From CADCWK01 sp035944555 (GTDB lineage Bacteria; Chloroflexota; Chloroflexia; Thermomicrobiales; UBA6265), in assembly GCA_035944555.1 (NCBI GenBank), contig DASZAY010000003.1, forward strand, positions 62,001 to 126,000: a stretch of 64,000 bases of DNA, written 5' to 3'. Shown here piece by piece: positions 34,026 to 42,808 of this stretch. Under the pieces are notes generated by a model. That model saw only the letters and a program-made list of their open reading frames with translations, was not told the DNA's origin and did no database searches. The translations under genes and the position numbers were made by a program. Position 1 is the stretch's first letter. Each line of letters begins with the position of its first letter.

Positions 34026-34384
34026 TGATCGTGCCCTTCTCGCTGGTCAACTATTGGAGAAGGTGCGTCGGTTGCGACATTTTCTCGTCCTGAGCGGAAG
34101 AAGCTCGGGTTTTCGGTGCCTGGTGTGAGTGACGGAACAGATCATTCGGAAACGCGTGGGACTCGTCAGTAATGGCCAGAGCGGGCATCAGAGCCGATCC
34201 TGGATCCAGGAGTTGCGAATCGGGGATTCACCGGTGAGAATGCCGCTACGTCCACAGTTCGATCCGGTTCGATGCTGACCGCTTTCTCGTTCGCGCGCCG
34301 ATGTGCGACGGGACTGGACGGCACCCCGGTCTACGTAGCAGGGGGCCGGGACCGACCGGTTGCCCACGTTGAGGAGTTCTCCCG
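34026..34384. other. Divergent intergenic region, relatively AT-rich
   Basis: 359 bp between divergent genes, noticeably lower in GC than its surroundings. It holds a hairpin with 7-bp stem followed by TTTT on the plus strand (34089-34113), and a 14-bp palindrome TCCTGGATCCAGGA at 34198-34211. I find no supported protein gene. It may carry the promoters for both sides or a small RNA. Confidence 0.4.
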
Positions 34385-36139
34385 ATGGCACAGTCCGACA
34401 CGCCACGTCGCAATCCCATGCTGGATGTCCATCCGTTGACCCGGCGGCAGATCATCGCCGGGATGGCGGGCGCCGCCGGCGTCGCGGCCGGCGCGGCATT
34501 CCTGCCGATCAGCCCGGCGACGATCCTCGCGCAGACCCCGGCGGCCCCGCCGGCCGACGCCGCCCCGCCCGAGGACCAGGTCTTCGTTGTCGCGTCCGAC
34601 CCGACGATCGTCCGCGTCTTTGACTTCTTCGAGCAGGTCTACCAGCGGCCGACCACGTCTGACCTGTTCAGTGACCCGCTGGTCCGGATGGACCGCAACT
34701 TCGACATCATCCCCGCCGCTGCGACGTCGTGGTCGTCCGATGAGACCGGCAAGGTGTGGACGTTCGAGCTGGACCCGAACCTTGTCTGGAGCGACGGCAA
34801 TCCCGTCACCGCCAACGACTGGGTCCGGACCTTCCAGTATGCCGCCGATCCCGAGCACATCTGGGACTTCGCCTGGTTCTTCGAGCCGGTCATCGTCAAC
34901 TTCGCCGAGGCCTTCGCCGGCAGCGTCCCGGTCGACCAGGTCGGTGTCCGGCAGGGGGAAACCCCCAACCAGCTCATCGTCGAGACGATCGACCCGGCAC
35001 CGTACCTGCCGTCGATGATGCTCTACTCCCCGCCCCTGTCCGCCGCGGCGCTGGACAGCACCGGGCCGCTCTACAACTCCGATCCGGCGACGGCCGTCTC
35101 CTCCGGGCCGTTCATCGTCAGCGAGTTCTCCCGTGACCAGCGCGTCGTGCTGACCCGCAACCCGGACTACCGTGGGCAGCTGACGCCACAGGTTCAGACG
35201 GTGATCAACCTTCTGGCGGCCCCTAACACGATGTTCCAGCTCTACCAGGCCGGACAGATCGACCACATGCAGGGCCTCGCCCCGCAGGAGCTCCAGCTCG
35301 CCCAGGCTGATCCGGTGATGAGCCAGGAGCTGTACCAGTCCGTTGGTGACTTCCGCACCTGGTACCTGTTCTTCAATACGACGCAGCCGCCGTTCGACAA
35401 CCTCGCCGTCCGGCAGGCGTTCAGCCACGCGGTCGACCGCGACGCGATCGCGCAGGCCGTGCTCGGGCTCTCTGGAGTCCCCGCCTACTCGTTCCTGGCC
35501 CCGGGCTTCCCGGCCGCCAATGGCGAGGCCTTGGCGGACATCCAGGCCTACAACCCGGACATGGCGCGCCAGCGGCTGGCCGAGGCCGGCTTCCCCGACG
35601 GCGAGGGCTTCCCGGCGCAGACGATGCTGCTCCGCAACGAGACCCCGCTCAACCAGACCGTCGCCGCAGCGATCGCCGCCGGGATCACCGAGGTTCTCGG
35701 GATCCCGGTCGAGGTCAGCAACATCGACTCCGCTGCCTTCACCGCCCAGATCCGGGACATCCCGTTCGGCGCGGTCTCCTACGGCATGGATTACCTGGAC
35801 GCGTCCAACATGCTCGGCGTCTGGTACAACGGCCGGCACCCGTGGGTGAACGAAACCTACCTGGCCCAGTTCGACGAGGCGAACGCCTTCATCGGCGACC
35901 CGGCCCAGCGGAACGCCATGTTCCAGGAAGCCGAGCGGACGCTGGTGACCGACGTCCCGGCGGTGTTCGTCTACCACGAGACCCCGGTCCAGCTGATCAA
36001 GCCGTACGTGACCGGCCCGTTCCTGGAGCCGGACCGCAACGGTCTGACCAACCTGCACTGGCCGGGCTACACCGGATTCAGCACGGTTCCCAGCGAGCTG
36101 TACCTGAGCAACGAGGCCCCGTCCGGCCGCGGCGTCTAG
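34385..36139 (+). CDS. Tat-exported ABC peptide/solute-binding protein (SBP_bac_5 family)
   Basis: A 584-residue family 5 solute-binding protein, the DppA/OppA type. A twin-arginine signal is present (TRRQIIAGMAGAAGVAAGAAF). Typical parts follow: LVRMDRNFDIIPAAATSW, WTFELDPNLVWSDGNPVTANDWVRTF, FNTTQPPFDNLAVRQAFSHAVDRDAI and FPDGEGFP. No permease or ATPase genes flank it, so it is an orphan binding protein relying on a transporter encoded elsewhere. A strong terminator follows. Ligand (peptide, nickel or sugar) cannot be told. Confidence 0.93.
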   Translation: MAQSDTPRRNPMLDVHPLTRRQIIAGMAGAAGVAAGAAFLPISPATILAQTPAAPPADAAPPEDQVFVVASDPTIVRVFDFFEQVYQRPTTSDLFSDPLVRMDRNFDIIPAAATSWSSDETGKVWTFELDPNLVWSDGNPVTANDWVRTFQYAADPEHIWDFAWFFEPVIVNFAEAFAGSVPVDQVGVRQGETPNQLIVETIDPAPYLPSMMLYSPPLSAAALDSTGPLYNSDPATAVSSGPFIVSEFSRDQRVVLTRNPDYRGQLTPQVQTVINLLAAPNTMFQLYQAGQIDHMQGLAPQELQLAQADPVMSQELYQSVGDFRTWYLFFNTTQPPFDNLAVRQAFSHAVDRDAIAQAVLGLSGVPAYSFLAPGFPAANGEALADIQAYNPDMARQRLAEAGFPDGEGFPAQTMLLRNETPLNQTVAAAIAAGITEVLGIPVEVSNIDSAAFTAQIRDIPFGAVSYGMDYLDASNMLGVWYNGRHPWVNETYLAQFDEANAFIGDPAQRNAMFQEAERTLVTDVPAVFVYHETPVQLIKPYVTGPFLEPDRNGLTNLHWPGYTGFSTVPSELYLSNEAPSGRGV

Positions 36140-36169
36140 TTCACGCCCGGAGCATCTGGATAGTCCCTT

Positions 36170-36211
36170 GAACCGGAGCCGGCGCACAGGAATGTGCGCC
36201 GGCTCCGGTTC
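36170..36211. terminator. Bidirectional terminator, 19-bp stem
   Basis: A perfect 19-bp stem (GAACCGGAGCCGGCGCACA and its complement) with loop GGAA lies between convergent genes ending at 36139 and 36222. Confidence 0.85.
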
Positions 36212-36221
36212 GTTGTCACGG

Positions 36222-36449
36222 TCAGGGCGTGGGCGGGTCCTCGCCGGCGAACACCTGCCCGCGTGCGGCCAGCGCCTCGCGCAGGATCCGGATTGCCTTG
36301 GGTCCCACGCCGTGGAGCGAGGCCAGCTCCTTCGCGGTGACCGTCGTCAACTGACTGAGCCGCGTGTAACCGGCCTCCGTCAACGCTGCCGTCGCCGGTC
36401 GCCCGATCGCCGGCAGCGCATCGACCGCCGTGCCATCATCCCGGGTCAT
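36222..36449 (-). CDS. Small helix-hairpin-helix protein
   Basis: A 75-residue protein made almost entirely of a helix-hairpin-helix module: LPAIGRPATAALTEAGYTRLSQLTTVTAKELASLHGVGPKAIRILREAL. The GVGPKA hairpin is the DNA-backbone contact in HhH proteins; the arrangement also resembles the RNA polymerase alpha C-terminal domain. The ATG at 36449 has GGGAGGG six bases upstream; starts at 36455 or earlier would place it too close. Function is probably non-specific DNA binding. Confidence 0.8.
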   Translation of the reverse strand: MTRDDGTAVDALPAIGRPATAALTEAGYTRLSQLTTVTAKELASLHGVGPKAIRILREALAARGQVFAGEDPPTP

Positions 36450-36562
36450 CGTCATCCCTCCCATCTCATCTATCGCTTCGTACGGGAGCGGGAACACCGC
36501 TAACCGGCGCGGCGTTCCTTGAGTGCCGGCGAATGGACCGGCGGAGTGCCCCCAAATGGGCC

Positions 36563-37144
36563 ATGACCGACGGAGTTCCAGCCGTGACCACCGACCCGTA
36601 TCGTTTTGACGCCAACCCCGTTGCTCCGGGCTCACCGGTCTGGGGGCCCGCAGGGCAGACGCCCGCTGTTCCCGGGACGTCGTACTGGGAACAGCCGGTC
36701 GCGGATGTCGCGGTCCCGGAACTGGCGACGATCCGCCGCCGGATCGTCGCCCTGTTCGTCGACATCATGCTGGTCAGCGCTGTCTCCCTGCTGATCATGA
36801 CCGTGACCGGCGGCTTCTCGTCGGGTGACGGTCAGATCGCGTTCACCTCCAGCGGCCTGACCGCCGTGCTCGTCTGGCTGACTGGACCGCTGTACTGGGT
36901 GACGATGGAAGCGACCAGCGGTGCGACGCTCGGCAAGCGCCTGCTTGGATTGCGCGTCGTCCGTCGTGGCGACCGGCGCGCCGAGGGCGGCATCGGGATT
37001 GGTCATGCCGTCGTCCGCTACCTGCTGTTTGGCGTCGATGCCTTCGCCGTCGGGCTGGTCGGACTCATCACGGCCAGTGTTTCCCGAAACAACCAGCGGG
37101 TCGGCGATCACCTGGCCCGGACGGTCGTCGTCCGGCAGGACTGA
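36563..37144 (+). CDS. RDD-family membrane protein
   Basis: A 193-residue membrane protein with the RDD domain: TIRRRIVALFVDIMLVSAVSLL (Arg...Asp in helix 1), a second helix ending in WVTMEATSGATLGKRLLGLRVV, the family's T-x-G-x-x-L/P-G-K motif, and a third near VVRYLLFGVDAFAVGLVGLI. A disordered Pro-rich N-terminus of about 50 residues precedes the helices. I choose ATG 36563; 36533 is also in frame, and neither has a good ribosome site. Function unknown; some RDD proteins act as Na+/H+ antiporters. Confidence 0.87.
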   Translation: MTDGVPAVTTDPYRFDANPVAPGSPVWGPAGQTPAVPGTSYWEQPVADVAVPELATIRRRIVALFVDIMLVSAVSLLIMTVTGGFSSGDGQIAFTSSGLTAVLVWLTGPLYWVTMEATSGATLGKRLLGLRVVRRGDRRAEGGIGIGHAVVRYLLFGVDAFAVGLVGLITASVSRNNQRVGDHLARTVVVRQD

Positions 37145-37171
37145 ACTGGCCCATTCCCGGTAAACCGGCCA

Positions 37172-37612
37172 TCAGGCAAGGTCGACCGGGTCGGCCGGGC
37201 GGCTCACTGGGGTGATGTCGCCCAGTTGCACGGCCACACCGGCCCGCAGCGTGTTCTGGATCTCGGCCACGCGGTCGGTATGGCGCATCAGGTCCGCGAT
37301 GTCGTCATCCGTCGCGTCCGCCATGACGCGTGCCCGGTAAGTCACTCCGGTTGCCGGGTCGCCCGGTCCACCAAACGTTCCGTCCACCTCGACCTCGACC
37401 TCATGGACAGAGATACCCCGGTGGGCCGCCTCGCGATAGATGTCGTTGCAGTAGCAGGTGGCGAGGGCGAGGAACAGCAGCTCGCCTCCATTGGTGCTGG
37501 AGCCGAACCCGGATGTCCGGGGCGGGATCATGATCGGCTGGGTGCTGTCATTGGTCGTCACCGTCGCCTGGTGGTCATTCAGGCGATTCCGAACCCGGGC
37601 ACTGATGTTCAT
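37172..37612 (-). CDS. OsmC-family protein
   Basis: A 146-residue OsmC-like protein. The family core is seen: GGELLFLALATCYCNDIYREAAHRGISVHEVEVEVDGTF. The first peroxidatic Cys is in the TCYC helix. The second, normally in a C-P-[VI] motif near residue 120, is replaced by TLRAGVAVQL. It may therefore not work as a classical organic hydroperoxide reductase and could be an OsmC relative with another thiol role. It is convergent with the RDD gene, 27 bp away. Confidence 0.87.
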   Translation of the reverse strand: MNISARVRNRLNDHQATVTTNDSTQPIMIPPRTSGFGSSTNGGELLFLALATCYCNDIYREAAHRGISVHEVEVEVDGTFGGPGDPATGVTYRARVMADATDDDIADLMRHTDRVAEIQNTLRAGVAVQLGDITPVSRPADPVDLA

Positions 37613-37882
37613 CGGTGGTTCTCCTCGTGCCGCCGACCTCGCCGTGCCGGTGACCGCTATCGGGTGACGAGCTGGGCCACGCCGTCGTGGTGCCGCCTAT
37701 TGTCCACCTGGTCCCCGGTTCCCGGACCTGTCCCCGGCCCGTCGCGATCGGGTGGCGACACGTTCGCACGGTGCCAGGCGTTTAGGATGGAGAGGGGACC
37801 GGGACATGGAGTCCCTGGTCGACCGCTCCGCCCGGCGCATGGCGGGCGGAGCGGGACCCGGAGCCGCGAGGAGGCAGCAGCC

Positions 37883-38935
37883 ATGACCGACCATCCGATT
37901 CCAGGGCAGCCGGGTCGCCTGGCTCTGCGCGTGTCGCGGCGGAGCCTGCTCGCGGTCGGCGCGCTGGCCACGCTGACGATCGGCGGCGACCACGTGATCG
38001 AGCGGGGCCTGGCGGGATGGGTGCGCTCAACCCGGGCCGGCGATCCTTCCGGTGACCCGGCACCGTCTCCCTCTGGTGAACGGGCCGAGGTCACGATCTA
38101 TCTGGTCTCCGTCGCGCCCAACCGGCTGGGCCCACAGCTCCGCCCCTGGCCGGCGACCGTCTTCATCGATCCCGCCGACCGTCGTGTGGCCGCGGCCGCC
38201 CTCTCGGCACTGCTGGAGGGACCGGACAATCGTGCCCGGGAGGATGGGTTCGTCTCGGCGATCCCCGAGGGCATCGAGGTCGTCTCGGCGGAGCTGTCCG
38301 ACGACGACCCCGCCGTCGTCCGGGTCGAGCTCAGCCCCGGCTGGCTGGCGACTGACGATGACAGGAGCGATGAGGCCGCCAGCGACCGTGTCGGACCGGC
38401 GATCTCGCTGGATGACCGACTGGCGACGCCGGCCGCCGGCCAGGCGGGATCCGTGGCGGAGCGTGACCTGCGGTTGCGGGCCGCGCAGGTCGTCTTCACC
38501 CTGACCCAGTTCGATACCATCGACGCGGTCGAGTTCCTCCTCGACCGGGAAACCCTCGGCGCCCTCAGCAACCTCGGTGCTGTCATCGAGGACGGTCCGG
38601 TCGACCGGCTCCGGTTCGACGACCTGGTTCCCCTGATCATGATCGAGGGGCCCCTCGCCTACGACACCGTCGGGCCAACGTTCGATGTCTACGGCTCGTC
38701 CAACACGTTCGAGTCGTCGCTGATGCTGCGGCTGGAATCAGCGGACGGCGAGACGCTGTTCGAGGAGCCGCAGACGGCGACGTCCGGCAATGGCGTGCGC
38801 GGGACGTTCTCGGCGTCCGTGACGGTCCCCGACGACACCCCCGCCGGGCCGCTGACGCTGGTCGGCTTCGAGGTCTCTGCGCGTGATGGGAGTGAGGTCA
38901 ACGTCTTCGAGGTGCCCCTCCGGTACGCGCCGTAG
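37883..38935 (+). CDS. GerM - Gmad2 domain exported protein
   Basis: A 350-residue protein with an N-terminal Tat-like membrane segment (SRRSLLAVGALATLTIGG), a GerM domain (about residues 65-220: VTIYLVSVAPNRLGPQLRP, AAAALSALLEGPDN, AAQVVFTLTQFDTIDAVEFLL) and a C-terminal Gmad2 immunoglobulin-like domain (about 255-350: PTFDVYGSSNTFESSLMLRLES, FSASVTVPDDTPAGPLTLVGFEVSARDG). This pairing occurs in spore-germination and in envelope proteins of non-sporing Chloroflexi and Actinobacteria, where it is likely lipid- or wall-associated. GAGGAGG precedes the ATG. Confidence 0.88.
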   Translation: MTDHPIPGQPGRLALRVSRRSLLAVGALATLTIGGDHVIERGLAGWVRSTRAGDPSGDPAPSPSGERAEVTIYLVSVAPNRLGPQLRPWPATVFIDPADRRVAAAALSALLEGPDNRAREDGFVSAIPEGIEVVSAELSDDDPAVVRVELSPGWLATDDDRSDEAASDRVGPAISLDDRLATPAAGQAGSVAERDLRLRAAQVVFTLTQFDTIDAVEFLLDRETLGALSNLGAVIEDGPVDRLRFDDLVPLIMIEGPLAYDTVGPTFDVYGSSNTFESSLMLRLESADGETLFEEPQTATSGNGVRGTFSASVTVPDDTPAGPLTLVGFEVSARDGSEVNVFEVPLRYAP

Positions 38936-38964
38936 CGGGCGACCGCCCCGGACCATGACAACAG

Positions 38965-38997
38965 GACGCCCGGCCCCATGTAAAGGAACCGGGCGTC
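38965..38997. terminator. Hairpin between convergent genes
   Basis: A 9-bp stem GACGCCCGG/CCGGGCGTC with a 15-nt loop, 30 bp after the GerM gene stop and before the end of the minus-strand SnoaL gene at 39023. Confidence 0.5.
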
Positions 38998-39022
38998 GTG
39001 GGATTTCGGGTTGGTCGGGCGG

Positions 39023-39451
39023 CTAGTCTTCGCGGATGGCGCCCAGCTGGCGGCGCAGTCCCAGCTCATCCCAGGCGTCGACGCCGGCGATCAGCACGCC
39101 GCCCCGGACCGTGTCGAGGCTCATCCCGGCGGCGCGGACCGTCCGGCCCGTCGCGGGGATGCCGAGGAATTCCCCGACCTGGCGGCCGGTCAGTGTCCAG
39201 CGGGTGACCACCTTGTCCCCTTCGGCGACGATCTCCTCGACGGCGAAATGCAGATCCTCGAAGGCGGCCTGCCACTGCTTCCACTGCGTCCGGAAGCCCT
39301 CGCGGCCGATCCCGAAGGTCTCGTCGTTGCCGGCCGCGTCCTCCGCGATGTAGCGGTCGATCGCCGACTCGTCGCCCTGATTCCAGACTTCCTCGAAGAA
39401 GCGCCGCGCCAGCTCATGCAGCGCCGCCGTGTCCGCCGTCCCGCTCGTCAT
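39023..39451 (-). CDS. SnoaL-like (NTF2-fold) protein
   Basis: A 142-residue cone-shaped NTF2-fold protein of the ester cyclase/SnoaL group. Typical features are LARRFFEEVWNQGDESAIDRYIAEDA at the N-terminus, FRTQWKQWQAAFEDLHFAVEEIVAEGDKVVTRWTLTGRQVGEFLGIPATGRTV in the middle, and a closing strand pair with WDELGLRRQLG. Members include polyketide cyclases and stress-related steroid-isomerase-like proteins. No catalytic assignment is possible. Confidence 0.87.
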   Translation of the reverse strand: MTSGTADTAALHELARRFFEEVWNQGDESAIDRYIAEDAAGNDETFGIGREGFRTQWKQWQAAFEDLHFAVEEIVAEGDKVVTRWTLTGRQVGEFLGIPATGRTVRAAGMSLDTVRGGVLIAGVDAWDELGLRRQLGAIRED

Positions 39452-39490
39452 CGTGTCCTGCGTCTCCTGCTGGATTGGCCGTGGGCCAGA

Positions 39491-40141
39491 TCAGAGATCA
39501 TCCCCGGTGCCGTACATGTCCTCGCGGACCATCACGCGGCGGCGCTCGCGCTCGCGGCGGACGGCGCTGCGGATCAGGTCCTTGACCGTCTCGGCGTCGC
39601 GGATGTTGTGGAGGACCTTGTGGGGCGACGTCGTGTCGGACGTGTAGCAGGTGATATCGCTGATCCCGACGATGCGCTCGAGGGCGCCCTGCTTCACGGC
39701 AACGTCGTTGATGCGGAACAGTTCGATCTCCTCGACCCGCCGGGCGATGAAGCCGTATTCCCAGCGAAGCCGCTGGTCGGTCAGCCGGTAGCGGTTCATC
39801 AGCGCCATCCGGGGCGACCAGAGCTTGCTGGGCCGCCCTCGCCAGAGGACGCGCTCGCCGTTGGAGTCGTCGGTCAGCGGTTCATTGGGGGGCTGGCTGC
39901 TCGCCAGCGGTGCGCCATCGTCGTCGAGCAGCCGATCGTCGCGGCTGGTGCCCGATGGCATCCCGGTCGGCGCCGGGCCACCACCGGACGGGCCTGTACC
40001 CGGGCGCCGGGGCCGGGTTCCGGTGGATTCGGCCCGGGATCGCATCTCCGCGACATCGGCCAGCGACCGGCCACAGTTCTCGCAGAACTTCGCCGCCACG
40101 TCGTTCTCATGGCCACAGGCCGGGCAATAGATCGTCGCCAT
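39491..40141 (-). CDS. Zinc-ribbon plus PH-domain protein
   Basis: A 216-residue protein. Residues 5-24 form a zinc ribbon (CPACGHEN and CENCGR). A disordered Pro/Arg/Gly linker (about 30-90) leads to a bPH_2-like domain: GERVLWRGRPSKLW, YRLTDQRLRWEYGFIARRVEEIELFRINDVAVKQGALERIVGISDITCY, then an Arg-rich helix. bPH_2 domains usually sit at membranes, but no transmembrane helix is visible here. It is divergent from the MoxR gene. Function unknown. Confidence 0.8.
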   Translation of the reverse strand: MATIYCPACGHENDVAAKFCENCGRSLADVAEMRSRAESTGTRPRRPGTGPSGGGPAPTGMPSGTSRDDRLLDDDGAPLASSQPPNEPLTDDSNGERVLWRGRPSKLWSPRMALMNRYRLTDQRLRWEYGFIARRVEEIELFRINDVAVKQGALERIVGISDITCYTSDTTSPHKVLHNIRDAETVKDLIRSAVRRERERRRVMVREDMYGTGDDL

Positions 40142-40253
40142 CGCTCAACTCCCCCGTCCATTCAATCTGCCGGTAGCGTAGCAGTTTCCCCAGGAGCGTC
40201 GGTCCGTCATGCCGTTTGATCACGTGACCTGATGCGCACGAGGAGTACGCGAT

Positions 40254-41369
40254 GTGTACTACCCTGACCGTCACCCCCACGACCCGGGGCGACATGTCGT
40301 GTCCGGACCATCGCTGACCCCAAGGGACCCCACTGCCGTGCAGCCTCTCCCGCCAGAACCGACCGGCTCCGCTGCCTCCACTGCCGCCGTCCGCGACGTC
40401 GCCACCCACCTGATCGACAACGTCGAGCGGGTGCTGGTCGGCAAGCGCGACGTGATCGAGACCGCCGTGATCGCCATGCTGGCCGAGGGACACGTCCTGC
40501 TCGAGGACGTCCCCGGCACCGGCAAGACGACGCTGGCCCGGGCGCTGGCCCGGTCCGTCGGTGGGGAGTTCCGCCGCATCCAGTTCACCCCGGACCTGCT
40601 GCCCAGCGACATCGGTGGCATCGTCTTCTTCGACCAGAAGCAGGGGGACTTCCGCTTCCGGGCCGGGCCGGTCTTCGCCAACGTCGTCCTGGCGGACGAG
40701 ATCAACCGCGCCACGCCGCGAACGCAGTCGGCGCTGCTGGAGGCGATGGAGGAGGGGACGGCGACGATCGAGGGCGAGACCCACCGGCTGCCCCTGCCGT
40801 TCACCGTGATCGCCACCCAGAACCCGGTCGAACTGGAAGGGACGTTCCCGCTGCCGGAAGCGCAGCTGGACCGCTTCCTCGTCCGGCTGACCGTCGGCTA
40901 CCCTGACCATGACGAGGAGAGCGCCATCCTCGACCGGTTCCGGACCGGTACGCCGCTCACCGAGCTGGCACCGGTCCTGTCGCTTGGGGATCTCCAAGGC
41001 GCCATCGCCGCCGTCCGGACGGTTTCGGCCGGCGAGGATGTCCGCCGCTACCTGACTGCCGTGGTCCGGGCGACCCGATCCGGCGCGGCCGTCGCGCTTG
41101 GCGCATCACCGCGGGCATCGTTGGCGCTGCTCCGGGCGGCGCAGGCCCGGGCGGCGGTCCGGGGCCGGTCCGCCGTCCTGCCGGACGACGTCCAGGCCCT
41201 CGCCTCGTCTGTCCTGGCACACCGGATCATCGTGTCACCGGAGGGGCGGCTGCGGGGCGAGACGGCGGACGCGGTCGTCGCGGCGGCGGTGGCGTCGATC
41301 GAGGTGCCGGTCGAGGGTGAGATCGGGCTGGCTGCCTCCGGGTCCGGCCGCCGCGGCGTCGCCGGCTGA
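40254..41369 (+). CDS. MoxR-family AAA+ ATPase
   Basis: Chaperone-like ATPase of 371 residues. Walker A is DVPGTGKTTLARALA, Walker B VVLADEINRATPRTQSALLEAMEE, sensor 1 VIATQNPVELEG and sensor 2/Arg finger in FPLPEAQLDRF. The GTG start at 40254 has AGGAG 8 nt upstream; the first 40 residues are unconserved. The stop codon overlaps the DUF58 start (TGATG), the conserved MoxR-DUF58 pairing. These pairs are thought to assemble or activate metal-dependent or membrane-bound complexes. Confidence 0.93.
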   Translation: MYYPDRHPHDPGRHVVSGPSLTPRDPTAVQPLPPEPTGSAASTAAVRDVATHLIDNVERVLVGKRDVIETAVIAMLAEGHVLLEDVPGTGKTTLARALARSVGGEFRRIQFTPDLLPSDIGGIVFFDQKQGDFRFRAGPVFANVVLADEINRATPRTQSALLEAMEEGTATIEGETHRLPLPFTVIATQNPVELEGTFPLPEAQLDRFLVRLTVGYPDHDEESAILDRFRTGTPLTELAPVLSLGDLQGAIAAVRTVSAGEDVRRYLTAVVRATRSGAAVALGASPRASLALLRAAQARAAVRGRSAVLPDDVQALASSVLAHRIIVSPEGRLRGETADAVVAAAVASIEVPVEGEIGLAASGSGRRGVAG

Positions 41370-42799
41370 TGCGCCAACAGGACGACCGTTCGGCTCCTCC
41401 CGCACTCGGTGACGATGGCGATGCTGCCCCGCGCCGGACACTGGCCGGCTGGGACATCGCCGGTCGCGGACGCGTCTGGTTGGAAGGCAGCTCGCCGGAG
41501 GGAACCGACACCGGCCGCGTGGCGATCCGCGGTGGGCACTTCGGCACGGCCTGGTTCGTCATCGCCGGGCTGGTCGTCGTGGTCGCCGCCGCGACGGGCC
41601 AGGGCGGGCTGGCGGTCATCGGGCTGCTGGCGCTGGTCGCCGCCGGGCTGGCCTGGGCGTGGGCCCGGTTCGCCCTCCGCAACGTCGTCGTCACCGCCGC
41701 GTTCGCGCGTGACCACGTCCTGCCCGGCGACACCGTCCAGTTCACCGTGACCGTCCAGAACCACAAGCTGCTCCCCGTGCCCTGGACGACGCTGGAGATC
41801 GAGCTGCCCCGCTCGCTGCGGGTCGGCGAAGGCTCTCGACGGCGACTGTCCGGCGAGCAGGTCCTGCGGCTGTCGACGGCGCTGGCGCCGTTTGGCCGTC
41901 TGACGTGGCGGCCGGAACTGATCTGTCCGGTTCGGGGCATGCACCGGATTGACGAGGTCAGCATCCGGTCCGGCGACCCGTTCGGCTTCTTCACCGCGCG
42001 CCTCACGGTCGAAGGTCCGCCGCCGGTCGTCGTCTACCCGATGGTCGCGCCGATGCCGGCACTGCCGGACGCGCGTGAGCGCATGGGCGACGTCCGCGTC
42101 CCCCGGAACCTCCACACCGACCCGACCCGGATCGCCGGAGTCCGCGACTACCGGCCCGGCGACAGCTTCCGGATGATCTCCTGGAAGGCGACGGCGCGGA
42201 CCGGCGCACTCCAGACGCGGATCGAGGAGCCGGCCAGTACCCGGCAGGTGCTGGTCTGCCTGGACCTGGAGACGTTCGGGGCGCTCTGGCAGGGAATCAA
42301 CTCGGTCCAGGTCGAGACGATGATCGCCACGGCCGCCTCGATCCTCGTCCGGGCCGAGGCTGACGGATACGGCATCGGTGTGGTCGCCAACGGGCTGATG
42401 CCCGGGACTCCCACTCCGCTGAGCATTCCGGTCGCTCAGGGGCCGAATCAGCTCCGCCGCTGCCTCGATGGCCTCGCCCGGCTGAACGTCGTCTCGGCGG
42501 TCCCGTTCGATCGGACACTGCGGGTCCTGGCGGGCGGTCGTGGTGGAGGCAGGCTCGGCGACGGACTGGTCGTCGTCGTGACGTCGTGGCTGGGAGACGA
42601 CGACCGGCTCGCGCTGACGACCCTTGCCCGGGGAGGCCGCCGGGTCATCGTCGCGCCGGTTGCCTCGGAGGACGGGTCGCTGCCGACCGTCCCGGGGCTG
42701 CCGATCTGGTCCATCGAGACCGGCGGCATCCGGGAGAAGATCGTCGCCGCACGGCCCGTCAGGGCACCGGGACCGACGGGGTTCTCGCCCGGGGAGTAG
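41369..42799 (+). CDS. DUF58 domain membrane protein, MoxR partner
   Basis: A 476-residue protein with a disordered N-terminus, two adjacent membrane helices (about residues 55-95: FVIAGLVVVVAAATGQGGLAVIGLLALVAAGLAWAW split by a short turn) and a DUF58 region with the diagnostic VRDYRPGDSFRMISWKATARTGALQTR-type motif near residues 250-275. The fold beyond is von Willebrand factor A-like (VLVCLDLETFG, later VVVVTSWLGDD). It is translationally coupled to the MoxR gene. No transglutaminase gene, common in such operons, follows. Confidence 0.91.
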   Translation: MRQQDDRSAPPALGDDGDAAPRRTLAGWDIAGRGRVWLEGSSPEGTDTGRVAIRGGHFGTAWFVIAGLVVVVAAATGQGGLAVIGLLALVAAGLAWAWARFALRNVVVTAAFARDHVLPGDTVQFTVTVQNHKLLPVPWTTLEIELPRSLRVGEGSRRRLSGEQVLRLSTALAPFGRLTWRPELICPVRGMHRIDEVSIRSGDPFGFFTARLTVEGPPPVVVYPMVAPMPALPDARERMGDVRVPRNLHTDPTRIAGVRDYRPGDSFRMISWKATARTGALQTRIEEPASTRQVLVCLDLETFGALWQGINSVQVETMIATAASILVRAEADGYGIGVVANGLMPGTPTPLSIPVAQGPNQLRRCLDGLARLNVVSAVPFDRTLRVLAGGRGGGRLGDGLVVVVTSWLGDDDRLALTTLARGGRRVIVAPVASEDGSLPTVPGLPIWSIETGGIREKIVAARPVRAPGPTGFSPGE

Positions 42800-42808
42800 C
42801 GGGTACGA

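Noticed and set aside
34260..34290. GGTTCGATGC considered as a tRNA T-loop
   Set aside because: No acceptor stem, anticodon arm or D-arm can be folded around it.
34188..34455. Short minus-strand frames upstream of the peptide-binding protein
   Set aside because: No start signal; the low GC and overlap with the expected promoter region argue for non-coding DNA.
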